Shown in pieces: positions 44,954 through 51,399 of a stretch of DNA of 64,000 bases. This stretch comes from Pontimicrobium aquaticum. GTDB taxonomy: Bacteria > Bacteroidota > Bacteroidia > Flavobacteriales > Flavobacteriaceae. The position numbers and the translations under genes were made by a program. The notes beneath the pieces are model-generated. The model did no database searches and was not told where the DNA came from. It saw nothing but the letters and a program-made list of their open reading frames with translations. The stretch is from contig NZ_SUPL01000001.1 of assembly GCF_005047595.1 (NCBI RefSeq), positions 1-64,000 on the forward strand, given 5' to 3'. The number at the start of each line of letters is the position of its first letter. Within the stretch, counting starts at the first letter, position 1.

Positions 44954-45143
44954 TTCAATTCTCTTTTACCCTACATAATTAGGATGAATATATACTCAAA
45001 AGTAAACAAACACAAGAGAATGTCAAAAGGAAAGTAGTAAAATTTACATATAATCGTTAAAGTGTTTATCTTTTACGATGAAATACATATCATTTAATAT
45101 TTATATGTGTTTAAGTGATGTTATTTAGATTGATTACAAATAA

Positions 45144-45350
45144 TTAATAATGTTTAACCTTAAATATTTTCCATTCGCTAGCTAAGATAGGATATTCTTT
45201 CTTACGAACCAAAGTCCAATAACTAGGAAAGTTCTCATCTTTTATAAACTCTGTAATCTTTCTTAAGTTTCCAAACGTAGCTATAACTATGTCGTCTTTA
45301 ACAAGCACATAGTTATATTGATTTTCTTTCCTCTCTTTATATGTAGTCAT
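45144..45350 (-). CDS. Small hypothetical protein beside the transposase
   Basis: 68 aa, soluble. YNYVLVKDDIVIATFGNL at about 13–30 then a helix, then an aromatic-rich end (WTLVRKKEY, EWKIFKVKHY). Possibly related to the 76-aa protein at 43886. Divergent from the transposase, 82 bp away. Typical of small genes that travel with mobile DNA in this group; function unknown. Confidence 0.55.
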   Translation of the reverse strand: MTTYKERKENQYNYVLVKDDIVIATFGNLRKITEFIKDENFPSYWTLVRKKEYPILASEWKIFKVKHY

Positions 45351-45404
45351 ATTACAAAACTACAAAAATATTCGGAATAATTTGTATATGTCAATATATT
45401 CGGC

Positions 45405-45412
45405 TATATTTG
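45405..45412 (+). promoter_or_regulatory. -7 box upstream of the transposase
   Basis: TATATTTG, 20 bp before the transposase ATG at 45433, matches the host TAnnTTTG consensus. Confidence 0.55.
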
Positions 45413-45432
45413 CATAGTAAAACAAAGAAATT

Positions 45433-46371
45433 ATGAACTTTAAATCTCTACCACAGTTATTAGATTACTTCAAGGAAGAAAGCACTTGTTTAGAATACTA
45501 TGCTCAAATTCGTTGGAACGGTAAGCCTGTTTGCCCTCATTGTGATAGTGAGAGAGTATATACAACTAATAGAGGTTACAAGTGTGCTAATAACGAGTGT
45601 TATAAAAAGTTCACGGTTAAGGTTGGCACAATATTTCATAATTCTAAAATATCTTTAAGAATATGGTTCGCAGCCATCTATTTAGCAACCACACATAAAA
45701 AAGGGATTAGTTCAGTACAATTAGCAATCGATTTGGGAATTACTCAAAAGACAGCTTGGTTTGTATTGCACAGAATTAGAGAAATGCTAAAAGAGAAAGC
45801 TCCGCAAATGTTGGGCGAAAACAATATGGTAGAAGTTGACGAAGCGTATATTGGCGGAAAAGAAAGCAACAAGCATATTAGTAAAAGACGTTCTTTCGAG
45901 GACAAAAACCTAACTAATGAGGGTAAGCCATTTAGGGATAAGAAAATAGTTGTTGGACTTATTGAGCGTAACGGAAATGTTGTTTTAAAGCATGTTCCTA
46001 AAGCAGATGCCAATAATATGGTAGCATTTATCAATAAGCACGTTCCAGAGGGTTCAACGGTTTATAGTGACGAAGCTTCGGTTTATAGAAAGTTACATAA
46101 AACCTATACACATGAAAGCGTTAAACACGCTTTGAGTATTTATGTTGAGGGTTCAGTTCACACAAACACTATTGAGAACTTTTGGAGTGTACTTAAAAGA
46201 GGGTTATATGGTATCTACCACCAAGTAAGCGAAAAGCATTTAGAACGTTACCTAGATGAATTTAGCGCACGTTTTAACACACGTTCTTTGACAAGTCAAG
46301 AAAGATTTGAAAAGTTTTTGGTAGATAGTGAGAGTATTTTGAGTTATAAGAGATTAACTTGTAGCAGATAA
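45433..46371 (+). CDS. IS1595/ISXO2-like transposase
   Basis: 312 aa, apparently intact. An N-terminal zinc ribbon (CPHC at about 34–37, CANNEC) and the ISXO2-like DDE domain: EVDEAYIGG (first Asp), VYSDEASVY (second Asp) and HTNTIENFWSVLKRG (Glu in the usual N–E–W context). It can catalyse cut-and-paste transposition. I could not find convincing terminal inverted repeats within 250 bp on either side, so element ends are undefined and it may be immobile. Confidence 0.92.
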   Translation: MNFKSLPQLLDYFKEESTCLEYYAQIRWNGKPVCPHCDSERVYTTNRGYKCANNECYKKFTVKVGTIFHNSKISLRIWFAAIYLATTHKKGISSVQLAIDLGITQKTAWFVLHRIREMLKEKAPQMLGENNMVEVDEAYIGGKESNKHISKRRSFEDKNLTNEGKPFRDKKIVVGLIERNGNVVLKHVPKADANNMVAFINKHVPEGSTVYSDEASVYRKLHKTYTHESVKHALSIYVEGSVHTNTIENFWSVLKRGLYGIYHQVSEKHLERYLDEFSARFNTRSLTSQERFEKFLVDSESILSYKRLTCSR

Positions 46372-46555
46372 ATAATAATTAAAACATATATTGTTTTAGT
46401 TGTAACTTTTATTAATTTGTTAAGTCTAATTAATAAAGTTCAGTTACATGATAAATTTTTGTTCAAAATTCATAATTTTTGTGTTAAAATCGTTGAAATG
46501 CAAGTGAAATGTAGTATTTATCTTTCATTTTATTTTTTAATTGGCATAAATGTTG

Positions 46556-46563
46556 TATTTTTG
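46556..46563 (+). promoter_or_regulatory. -7 box for the three small genes at 46.6–47.3 kb
   Basis: TATTTTTG (TAnnTTTG) 59 bp before the ATG at 46623, in an otherwise empty gap. Confidence 0.45.
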
Positions 46564-46622
46564 CGCTGTAAAAGAACCTAATTAATAGCAGATTAAGTTT
46601 ATTTTATACACACCTTAAAACA

Positions 46623-46790
46623 ATGACTACTAAATTACTTACAGATTATCTTGAAAGCAATGACATTGCTTACAAGATAGATAACAACCCTTCTCCTGCA
46701 AAGGTTAATAGGATTCAAAAAGCTCTTGCCAGAAAGCGAGAATTGATGAATCTAGCTGTTAGCGCATACAAACAGGTAAGAGGGATTTAA
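46623..46790 (+). CDS. Small hypothetical protein, first of a three-gene run
   Basis: 55 aa, basic and helical (MTTKLLTDYLESNDIAYKID, KVNRIQKALARKRELM). The stop overlaps the next start (TAATG). No family recognised. The compact operon with the 136-aa and 38-aa genes and the AT-rich context suggest mobile or phage-derived genes. Confidence 0.6.
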   Translation: MTTKLLTDYLESNDIAYKIDNNPSPAKVNRIQKALARKRELMNLAVSAYKQVRGI

Positions 46791-47200
46791 TGATTGTAGT
46801 TACAAGAGAAAATATTTATGGACTCGATGTCTTCAGGTTCATAAGCTCAAAGCGTACGCCATACCAATTAGTTTTTGATGATACTGTTAGCCTGAAATAT
46901 ACTGAAGTTTCATTAGTAAACTTATTAGGTCAATCAGATTCGATTTATTGTAAATCTCTAAGACAAGCTGTTTGTAGTATAATTTTTGATTACATAGCAG
47001 AAAAAAAATGTACCTTATATTTTGATTTTAAATTAGATGGAGCAAAAGGCATGTCGTTATTTAAAAAATTTGTGCGCTGGATAAAATTAGAGCCTAGAGT
47101 TATTGCTGATGTTGAAATAACACCTTATGATGGCTCACATTATATTGAGTTTAGATTAAAGCTAAACAAAGTATACATTAAGTCATTGAATGTTAAATGA
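46790..47200 (+). CDS. Hypothetical protein of 136 aa
   Basis: Mixed alpha/beta, no membrane segment; contains VSLVNLLGQSDSIYCKSLRQ and a KKFVRWIKLEPRVIADVEI strand region. Start overlaps the 55-aa gene stop by 1 bp, so translation is coupled. No recognised family or motif. Confidence 0.6.
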   Translation: MIVVTRENIYGLDVFRFISSKRTPYQLVFDDTVSLKYTEVSLVNLLGQSDSIYCKSLRQAVCSIIFDYIAEKKCTLYFDFKLDGAKGMSLFKKFVRWIKLEPRVIADVEITPYDGSHYIEFRLKLNKVYIKSLNVK

Positions 47201-47203
47201 AAT

Positions 47204-47320
47204 ATGAATAAAGAAAACAAACCAAAAGACAAGCCAAAAACAAACGGTGACAGTCTTAAAATTAAAGGCACATTAGACGATGTTCTAAAGGTGTCAGTTC
47301 CTAAAAAGGATAAAAAGTAA
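47204..47320 (+). CDS. Very small charged protein
   Basis: 38 aa, rich in Lys and Asp (MNKENKPKDKPKTNGDS, KVSVPKKDKK) with a short IKGTLDDVLKV strand-helix. It begins 4 bp after the 136-aa gene and completes the run. The composition is that of a disordered, possibly nucleic-acid-associated peptide. Function unknown. Confidence 0.45.
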   Translation: MNKENKPKDKPKTNGDSLKIKGTLDDVLKVSVPKKDKK

Positions 47321-47548
47321 ACCGTTCCAATGTTAGTAGAATTGGAATAGGAGTTCATTGATAGAATTACCTTTAATTTGATTTATTCGGCAAGATGCTC
47401 ACGCTCTGGATTCTGAATAAGTAGATTCTAAACGTGGATTAAAGGTCTGACTTCACAAAAAAAAGCGATTTTCACGCTTCATTAAACCATTATTCTTTCT
47501 TGTCCCCTTTTGTATATAGATGCCAGTAAATATAACACTTTATTCATT

Positions 47549-47578
47549 TACAAACGACTACAAACATTTACAAACGAT
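47549..47578 (+). repeat. Three tandem 10-bp repeats upstream of the split ssb
   Basis: TACAAACGAC, TACAAACATT and TACAAACGAT in direct succession, one helical turn each, 107 bp before the ssb ATG. The rest of the 47321–47684 gap has no coding frame I trust; it carries an imperfect ATTC..GAAT dyad near 47388–47420. The repeats could bind a regulator or recombinase. Confidence 0.55.
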
Positions 47579-47684
47579 TTTAAATGTGTAATAACCGACT
47601 AATGCTTTGATGACGTCGCATCTTTGTAATGTCGAAACATAAGAACTCGATAGTATTAACTGTTTAACACGAAAATTTAAAATT

Positions 47685-47856
47685 ATGAACTCATTAAGAA
47701 ACAAAGTACAGTTGATTGGAAACCTTGGGAACGACCCAGAAATTATCAATCTAGACTCAGGAAAAACATTGGCGAAATTTGCTATAGCCACTAACGAAAG
47801 TTATAAAAATGCCAGTGGTGAAAAAATTACAGACACGCAATGGCACAACGTCGTTG
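47685..47856 (+). pseudogene. ssb: 5' half of a split ssb gene
   Basis: Encodes the first 57 residues of a single-stranded DNA-binding protein (MNSLRNKVQLIGNLGNDPEI, ending TQWHNVV). Continuing the frame gives 14 unrelated residues and a stop at 47898–47900. The missing half lies at 50629–50803. Joining 47685–47842 to 50629–50803 gives 333 bp, exactly 110 codons plus stop, the same size as the intact ssb at 48125. The first half alone lacks half the OB fold and should not function. Confidence 0.85.
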
Positions 47857-48138
47857 ACCATTTGCGAAATCGAAATAGAAGCCCAAAAGCCGCTGCCTAA
47901 GGGATATCCTATAAATCCGACCTCAATCGGTGATTATTTGAAACAATACAGAATCGCAAATAGCTACACAGCATTTCAAATATCACTTGAGCTGGATGTT
48001 TACGATTCCACAATCTATAAATGGGAACATGGGCTTACAAAACCTACTTTGGAAAACACAAATAAAATAATCGAATTCATGGGTTATGACCCTAGAATTT
48101 ATAATCCTTTAAAAACAGAAAATTATGAACTCACTTAG
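47857..48138 (+). pseudogene. N-terminally truncated XRE-type regulator at the insertion boundary
   Basis: The frame is open from the junction and reads ...EIEIEAQKPLPKGYP, then TSIGDYLKQYRIANSYTAFQ, LELDVYDSTIYKWEHG and IIEFMGYDPRIYNP. This is the helix-turn-helix plus GY.P tail typical of short regulators found in mobile DNA. There is no start codon of its own before the ssb junction; the open frame upstream is an out-of-phase piece of ssb. Its last 14 bp overlap the second ssb start. Confidence 0.65.
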
Positions 48139-48457
48139 AAATAAAGTACAACTTATTGGAAGACTTGGACAAGATCCAGAAATTATCACTTTTGAAGATG
48201 GTGGTAAAATTGCAAGATTTAATTTAGCAACTGATGATAGTTATAAAGATAAAAATGGGAACAAAGTTGAGCGTACATATTGGCATCCAGTTGTCGTTAA
48301 AAATGGATTGGTTAAGGTCGTTGAAAACTATGTAACCAAAGGTAAAGAAATTGCTATTGAAGGTAAATTAACAAATCGTTCTTGGGATGATAAAGATGGT
48401 AAAAAGCATTATGTTACTGAGGTTATTTGTAATGAACTTTTGATGCTTTCCAAATAG
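48125..48457 (+). CDS. ssb: Single-stranded DNA-binding protein (intact copy within the insert)
   Basis: 110 aa, OB fold. MNSLRNKVQLIGRLGQDPEI at the N-terminus and EVICNELLMLSK at the C-terminus. It ends without the long acidic tail of housekeeping SSB, as in small accessory SSBs of Bacteroidota. It is clearly related to the split copy but diverged (for example ERTYWHPVVVKNGLVKVVE in place of DTQWHNVVAWGKTAQIVE), so it is not a recent duplicate. It supplies the function lost from the split gene if both had the same role. Confidence 0.9.
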   Translation: MNSLRNKVQLIGRLGQDPEIITFEDGGKIARFNLATDDSYKDKNGNKVERTYWHPVVVKNGLVKVVENYVTKGKEIAIEGKLTNRSWDDKDGKKHYVTEVICNELLMLSK

Positions 48458-48483
48458 TAGTCTATGAGTTGCAAATGCTCAGA

Positions 48484-48514
48484 AAATAGGTCTAGTGATT
48501 CACTAGGCCTATTT
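48484..48514 (+). terminator. Terminator of the intact ssb
   Basis: AAATAGG-T-CTAGTG pairs with CACTAG-G-CCTATTT around ATT (one wobble pair), 27 bp after the ssb stop. Confidence 0.8.
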
Positions 48515-48562
48515 AGGTTAGTGTTAAAAAAATTGATTTATAGATATGGTGAATCTGTTTAG

Positions 48563-48802
48563 GACTACCTTGAACTCATTAAAATCACTATAAATAAAGG
48601 AGTTTCTGATTGTCGCTTTTACACAACTCAAATATATGCTCAAACCTTTGGAGATAAAAACGAGTTAATAACGTGGTTTCCTCTCATATTACCAGTTGAA
48701 ACTATTAATTGTGTTAGTAGAAACTTAAGTTTAATTAGCTTCCATCACAAAATATGTAATAAATTCAATTCTTTGGGGATCCCTAAAAGATTACCCTTAT
48801 AA
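48563..48802 (+). pseudogene. Open frame without a start, probable gene remnant
   Basis: 79 codons are open from just after a TAG at 48560–48562 to TAA at 48800–48802, with no Met in the usual position. The composition looks protein-like (DYLELIKITINKGVSDC, LITWFPLILPVE). It could be the tail of a gene truncated by recombination, or chance. Low confidence. It occupies most of the 340-bp gap between ssb and the STAS-like gene. Confidence 0.25.
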
Positions 48803-49210
48803 ATAAATTCTGATTTCTTTTATAATCCAATTAACTGCTTGGTCTAGATCAAAAAATACTTCGCCTTTAAATTTTAATAAGCGTTTTTCAATTTCAAAAT
48901 TCTCATATCCAATTCCAGAATGGAGGACAACAGCATTTAACCTTAAATCGCCAAATTTCTTTGCTATAGGCATTAATTCTGGTAAATTAATTGAGTAAGA
49001 ATTAACCCTATTGCTGATTAGTCCATAAGGTTTCTCAATTCCAAAGTAGTCATTAGCTAAGTTCATGGCTTCCAAAAATTGAGACCTTCCTAGAACTACT
49101 CCTTCACTTATTTCGGAAATAACAAAATCTTCATAAAAGTATAAACCTCCCCAAGGAAAATTAAACGATGCATTTGAATCATGATAATAACTGTTTTTAG
49201 TTTTATTCAT
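48797..49210 (-). CDS. STAS/SpoIIAA-like hypothetical protein
   Basis: 137 aa, soluble, alternating strands and helices. GLYFYEDFVISEISEGVVL, a central YGLISNRVNSYSIN strand and a C-terminal FFDLDQAVNWI helix resemble the SpoIIAA-like/STAS proteins frequent in Bacteroidota, where the last helix follows a DLxxAxxWL pattern. No phospho-Ser motif stands out. Cargo of the ssb insert; role unknown. Confidence 0.6.
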   Translation of the reverse strand: MNKTKNSYYHDSNASFNFPWGGLYFYEDFVISEISEGVVLGRSQFLEAMNLANDYFGIEKPYGLISNRVNSYSINLPELMPIAKKFGDLRLNAVVLHSGIGYENFEIEKRLLKFKGEVFFDLDQAVNWIIKEIRIYL

Positions 49211-49330
49211 TTTAGAGGGATTTTCTATATTAAAGTTAGTAAAAAAAACAGTTTCAAACCAAGGAAACTGTTTAAATTAAAAAAAGTACATGAACATAGA
49301 TTTTTGGATATAAACGTAAAAACCCAAATT

Positions 49331-49384
49331 AAACATTATGTTACTGAGGTCATTTGTAGTGAACTTTTAATGTTGAGCAAATAA
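49331..49384 (+). pseudogene. ssb: Third ssb fragment: C-terminal tail only
   Basis: Encodes KHYVTEVICSELLMLSK and a stop, matching the last 17 residues of the intact ssb with one change (Ser for Asn) and several silent differences. An upstream open frame of unrelated sequence runs into it. It is followed by its own terminator. It marks the boundary between two cargo units in the insert. Confidence 0.8.
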
Positions 49385-49404
49385 AAACCTCTACAAATTC
49401 AAAT

Positions 49405-49437
49405 AAAAAAAGAGCTGTAAATTACAGCTCTTTTTTT
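49405..49437. terminator. Strong bidirectional terminator after the ssb tail
   Basis: A 15-bp perfect stem (AAAAAAAGAGCTGTA and its complement) around AAT, ending 2 bp before the stop of the leftward Fic gene, so it serves both directions. Confidence 0.9.
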
Positions 49438-49439
49438 AT

Positions 49440-50036
49440 CTAACTTCTTGCAAACTCTAATAAAAGTTTATAATCATTTAAATCTGCTTTTTTTACTGCC
49501 TTTAGGTAAGCAGCACGTGCTACTCCTTCTTTTGAGAGATTACTTGCTCCCCAAGAAAAAGGTGACTTACCAAATAATTTTTCAATTATTATATCTGCCA
49601 TTAATCTGCTGTGTCTACCATTTCCATTGGGGAAACAATGAATACTAACTAAACGATGCTTAAAGCGTATTGCGATTTCATCTTCAGAATAAGTCTTGTT
49701 CTCTATCCAATATAAAGCATCCTCACAAAGTACTTTAAGTTCCATAGGTATTCGATGAAAATCAACACCTATATTTTTATTAGTTTTCCTAAATGTTCCT
49801 GCCCAAGCCCAAACATTGCCATACATACGTCTGTGCAAGTCGCAAATAAACTTTTCTGAAAAGACTTGTTCTGGTTTGAATTTTTTACCAAATATCCACT
49901 GCAACGCTTCTTCTATATAGAGTTGTTCAAATTCATCTAATTCTCCTTTTGTAGAAACAGTCTCAATTAATAAACCTTCTTTTTCGTCTTCATCAATGGG
50001 TGTTTGACCATCTATATAGTCTAGGTTTAATCCCAT
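49440..50036 (-). CDS. Mobile mystery protein B, Fic/DOC family
   Basis: 198 aa. Fic motif at residues 133–144, HCFPNGNGRHSR, matches HxFxxGNGRxxR (Cys replaces the usual Pro after His), so the catalytic His and both Arg are kept. Fic enzymes usually transfer AMP to a target protein. The N-terminal LDYIDGQTPIDEDE is characteristic of the mobile mystery B family, which always travels with protein A. Start overlaps the end of gene A by 10 bp. Probably a mobile toxin–antitoxin-like pair; activity not proven. Confidence 0.88.
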   Translation of the reverse strand: MGLNLDYIDGQTPIDEDEKEGLLIETVSTKGELDEFEQLYIEEALQWIFGKKFKPEQVFSEKFICDLHRRMYGNVWAWAGTFRKTNKNIGVDFHRIPMELKVLCEDALYWIENKTYSEDEIAIRFKHRLVSIHCFPNGNGRHSRLMADIIIEKLFGKSPFSWGASNLSKEGVARAAYLKAVKKADLNDYKLLLEFARS

Positions 50037-50485
50037 AATATTTTAGGCATTTCGTTTTTAATATTAGTTGTACGCTCCTCTATTGCTTTTTTTAGACGTT
50101 CTTCAGAATTTTCTTGATCTTCAAGCTTCATATTGTTAGAAGTTCTCGATACAATTTTTATTGCTAGTTCTCTTGCCTTATGTTCTATTAAAGCATCTAA
50201 AGTACCATCATTTGGCACTAAACCATAGACCAATTTCATATCTAAAGCATTTGCTGCTTTTTTTAAACTTTTAAGCGTGATGTTTCCTTCTTTTTCTCTT
50301 TTTTCAATTTCTTGAACGCTTTGCTTGGTAATAGATAGCTTGTTTGCTAATTGTTGTAAAGACATACCCAAAGACAACCTTACAGCTTTTACCCAACCAG
50401 TTCCAGGTGGCGTAACCTTAGTTGCTTCTGAGAATCCTTTTATCTTACGGTCTAATTGTTCTAATTGTAGTTTCTTTTTATTCAT
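50027..50485 (-). CDS. Mobile mystery protein A, XRE-type DNA-binding protein
   Basis: 152 aa. Helix-turn-helix at about 36–75 (LGMSLQQLANKLSITKQSVQE). The family is defined by its pairing with the Fic protein of mobile mystery B. It is upstream in the same leftward transcript, overlapping by 10 bp, and likely represses the operon or counters the Fic enzyme. No promoter box was clearly seen upstream of 50485. Confidence 0.88.
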   Translation of the reverse strand: MNKKKLQLEQLDRKIKGFSEATKVTPPGTGWVKAVRLSLGMSLQQLANKLSITKQSVQEIEKREKEGNITLKSLKKAANALDMKLVYGLVPNDGTLDALIEHKARELAIKIVSRTSNNMKLEDQENSEERLKKAIEERTTNIKNEMPKILWD

Positions 50486-50628
50486 ATCGAAAGGCTTTAT
50501 ACTGACTTTTAAAATACTAAAGTAAGTCTTTATACTGACTTAAAAAAATTATTTGTAATTATATAGCCTGACAAAAATGTTTTTAACAGACTTTTCATAA
50601 AAGCAAGTTTTTCTTCCCAAGGCGCAAC

Positions 50629-50803
50629 GCACAATGTCGTTGCTTGGGGAAAAACAGCTCAGATTGTTGAGAAATATGTTACCAAAGGAAAAGAGGTTGC
50701 TATAGAAGGTAAACTAACCTCAAGAAGTTATGATGACAAAGATGGAAACAAACGCTACATTACCGAAGTTGTATGTAACGAATTACTCATGTTAGGAAAA
50801 TAA
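50629..50803 (+). pseudogene. ssb: 3' half of the split ssb gene
   Basis: Reads HNVVAWGKTAQIVEKYVTKG and on to EVVCNELLMLGK with a stop at 50801–50803, continuing in phase from the 5' half at 47685–47856. It has no start. It keeps the original terminator directly downstream, which shows that this is the native end of the gene and that the DNA between the halves is inserted. Confidence 0.88.
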
Positions 50804-50817
50804 ACTCTAAAACTTTT

Positions 50818-50851
50818 AATCAGCTTCCAAATGGAAGCTGATTTATTTTTT
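50818..50851 (+). terminator. Original ssb terminator
   Basis: An 11-bp perfect stem (AATCAGCTTCC and GGAAGCTGATT) around AAAT with a T-rich tail. Confidence 0.88.
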
Positions 50852-50875
50852 AGACTACCGTTACAATGAAAGTGT

Positions 50876-50895
50876 TATATTTGGTTTATATAACC
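50876..50895 (+). promoter_or_regulatory. Promoter with overlapping operator-like palindrome for the Rrf2 gene
   Basis: The -7 box TATATTTG (50876–50883) is followed immediately by GGTTTATATAACC (50883–50895), an imperfect palindrome with GGTT/AACC ends covering the expected transcription start, 4 bp before the ATG. Rrf2 proteins commonly repress their own promoter, so this is a plausible autoregulatory site. The message would be nearly leaderless. Confidence 0.5.
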
Positions 50896-50899
50896 TATT

Positions 50900-51352
50900 A
50901 TGCTAACAAACGCTACCAAAATTGCCATTAGGGCTACCTTATATTTAGCCATGTTTTCTAGTGAAACAAAAAAACTAGGCGTCAAACATATTGCTGGAAC
51001 CTTAGAAATACCGAAACCATTTTTAGCAAAATTATTACAGAAACTTAATAAAAGTGATATTGTATCTTCTACTAAAGGCCCTCATGGTGGTTTTTATTTA
51101 AACCAGATAAACACAAAAAAAAGAGTTTGGGATATTATTGTTTGCATAGATAATCCTGAACGTTTTGACCAATGTTTTTTAGGGCTTGCTGAGTGCAGTG
51201 ACGATAACCCTTGTCCTTTACATTTTACTATTGCTCCTTTTAAGAAAAAAATAATGAAAGATTTTAGAGATAAAACAATTAACCAATTTGCCAATGAGAT
51301 AAAAAATTCCGATAAGATTATTATTTCATTGAAAGATTTTGAGGCGTTATAG
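50900..51352 (+). CDS. Rrf2 family transcriptional regulator with cluster-type cysteines
   Basis: 150 aa. N-terminal winged helix-turn-helix (HIAGTLEIPKPFLAKLLQKL at about 30–49, GGFYL wing). Three cysteines, 92, 99 and 105 (DQCFLGLAEC, NPC), match the Fe–S ligand pattern of IscR/NsrR-type members. It therefore probably senses Fe–S status, NO or oxidants. It stands alone, with the convergent 472-aa gene downstream; targets unknown. Confidence 0.9.
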   Translation: MLTNATKIAIRATLYLAMFSSETKKLGVKHIAGTLEIPKPFLAKLLQKLNKSDIVSSTKGPHGGFYLNQINTKKRVWDIIVCIDNPERFDQCFLGLAECSDDNPCPLHFTIAPFKKKIMKDFRDKTINQFANEIKNSDKIIISLKDFEAL

Positions 51353-51399
51353 ATGATAGATTTATTTTATCAAAAAATTAGCAATCAACAGGTTTTTTT

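Larger units (their letters stand above)
47843..50642. mobile_element. About 2.8-kb insertion splitting ssb, with 14-bp flanking repeats
   Basis: GCACAACGTCGTTG (47843–47856) and GCACAATGTCGTTG (50629–50642) flank the insert and differ at one base. Deleting the insert and one repeat restores ssb in frame. Cargo: an XRE fragment, a complete ssb with terminator, a decayed frame, a STAS-like gene, an ssb tail with terminator, and the mobile mystery protein B/A pair. No transposase or integrase is inside, so movement must be in trans or by homologous recombination between ssb copies. It is probably composite, built by more than one event. Confidence 0.7.

Noticed and set aside
45360-46620. Terminal inverted repeats defining a complete IS1595-type element
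   Set aside because: I compared the sequence within about 250 bp of both sides of the transposase and found no convincing matching ends or target duplication.
47809-48138. XRE regulator starting at the ATG at 47809
   Set aside because: The first 16 codons are out-of-phase ssb sequence upstream of the insertion junction, so this start is an artefact of the fusion.
49181-49384. A 67-codon frame treated as a small gene
   Set aside because: It starts within the divergent STAS-like gene region and ends in the ssb tail; it is a chimera of unrelated sequence with an ssb fragment.
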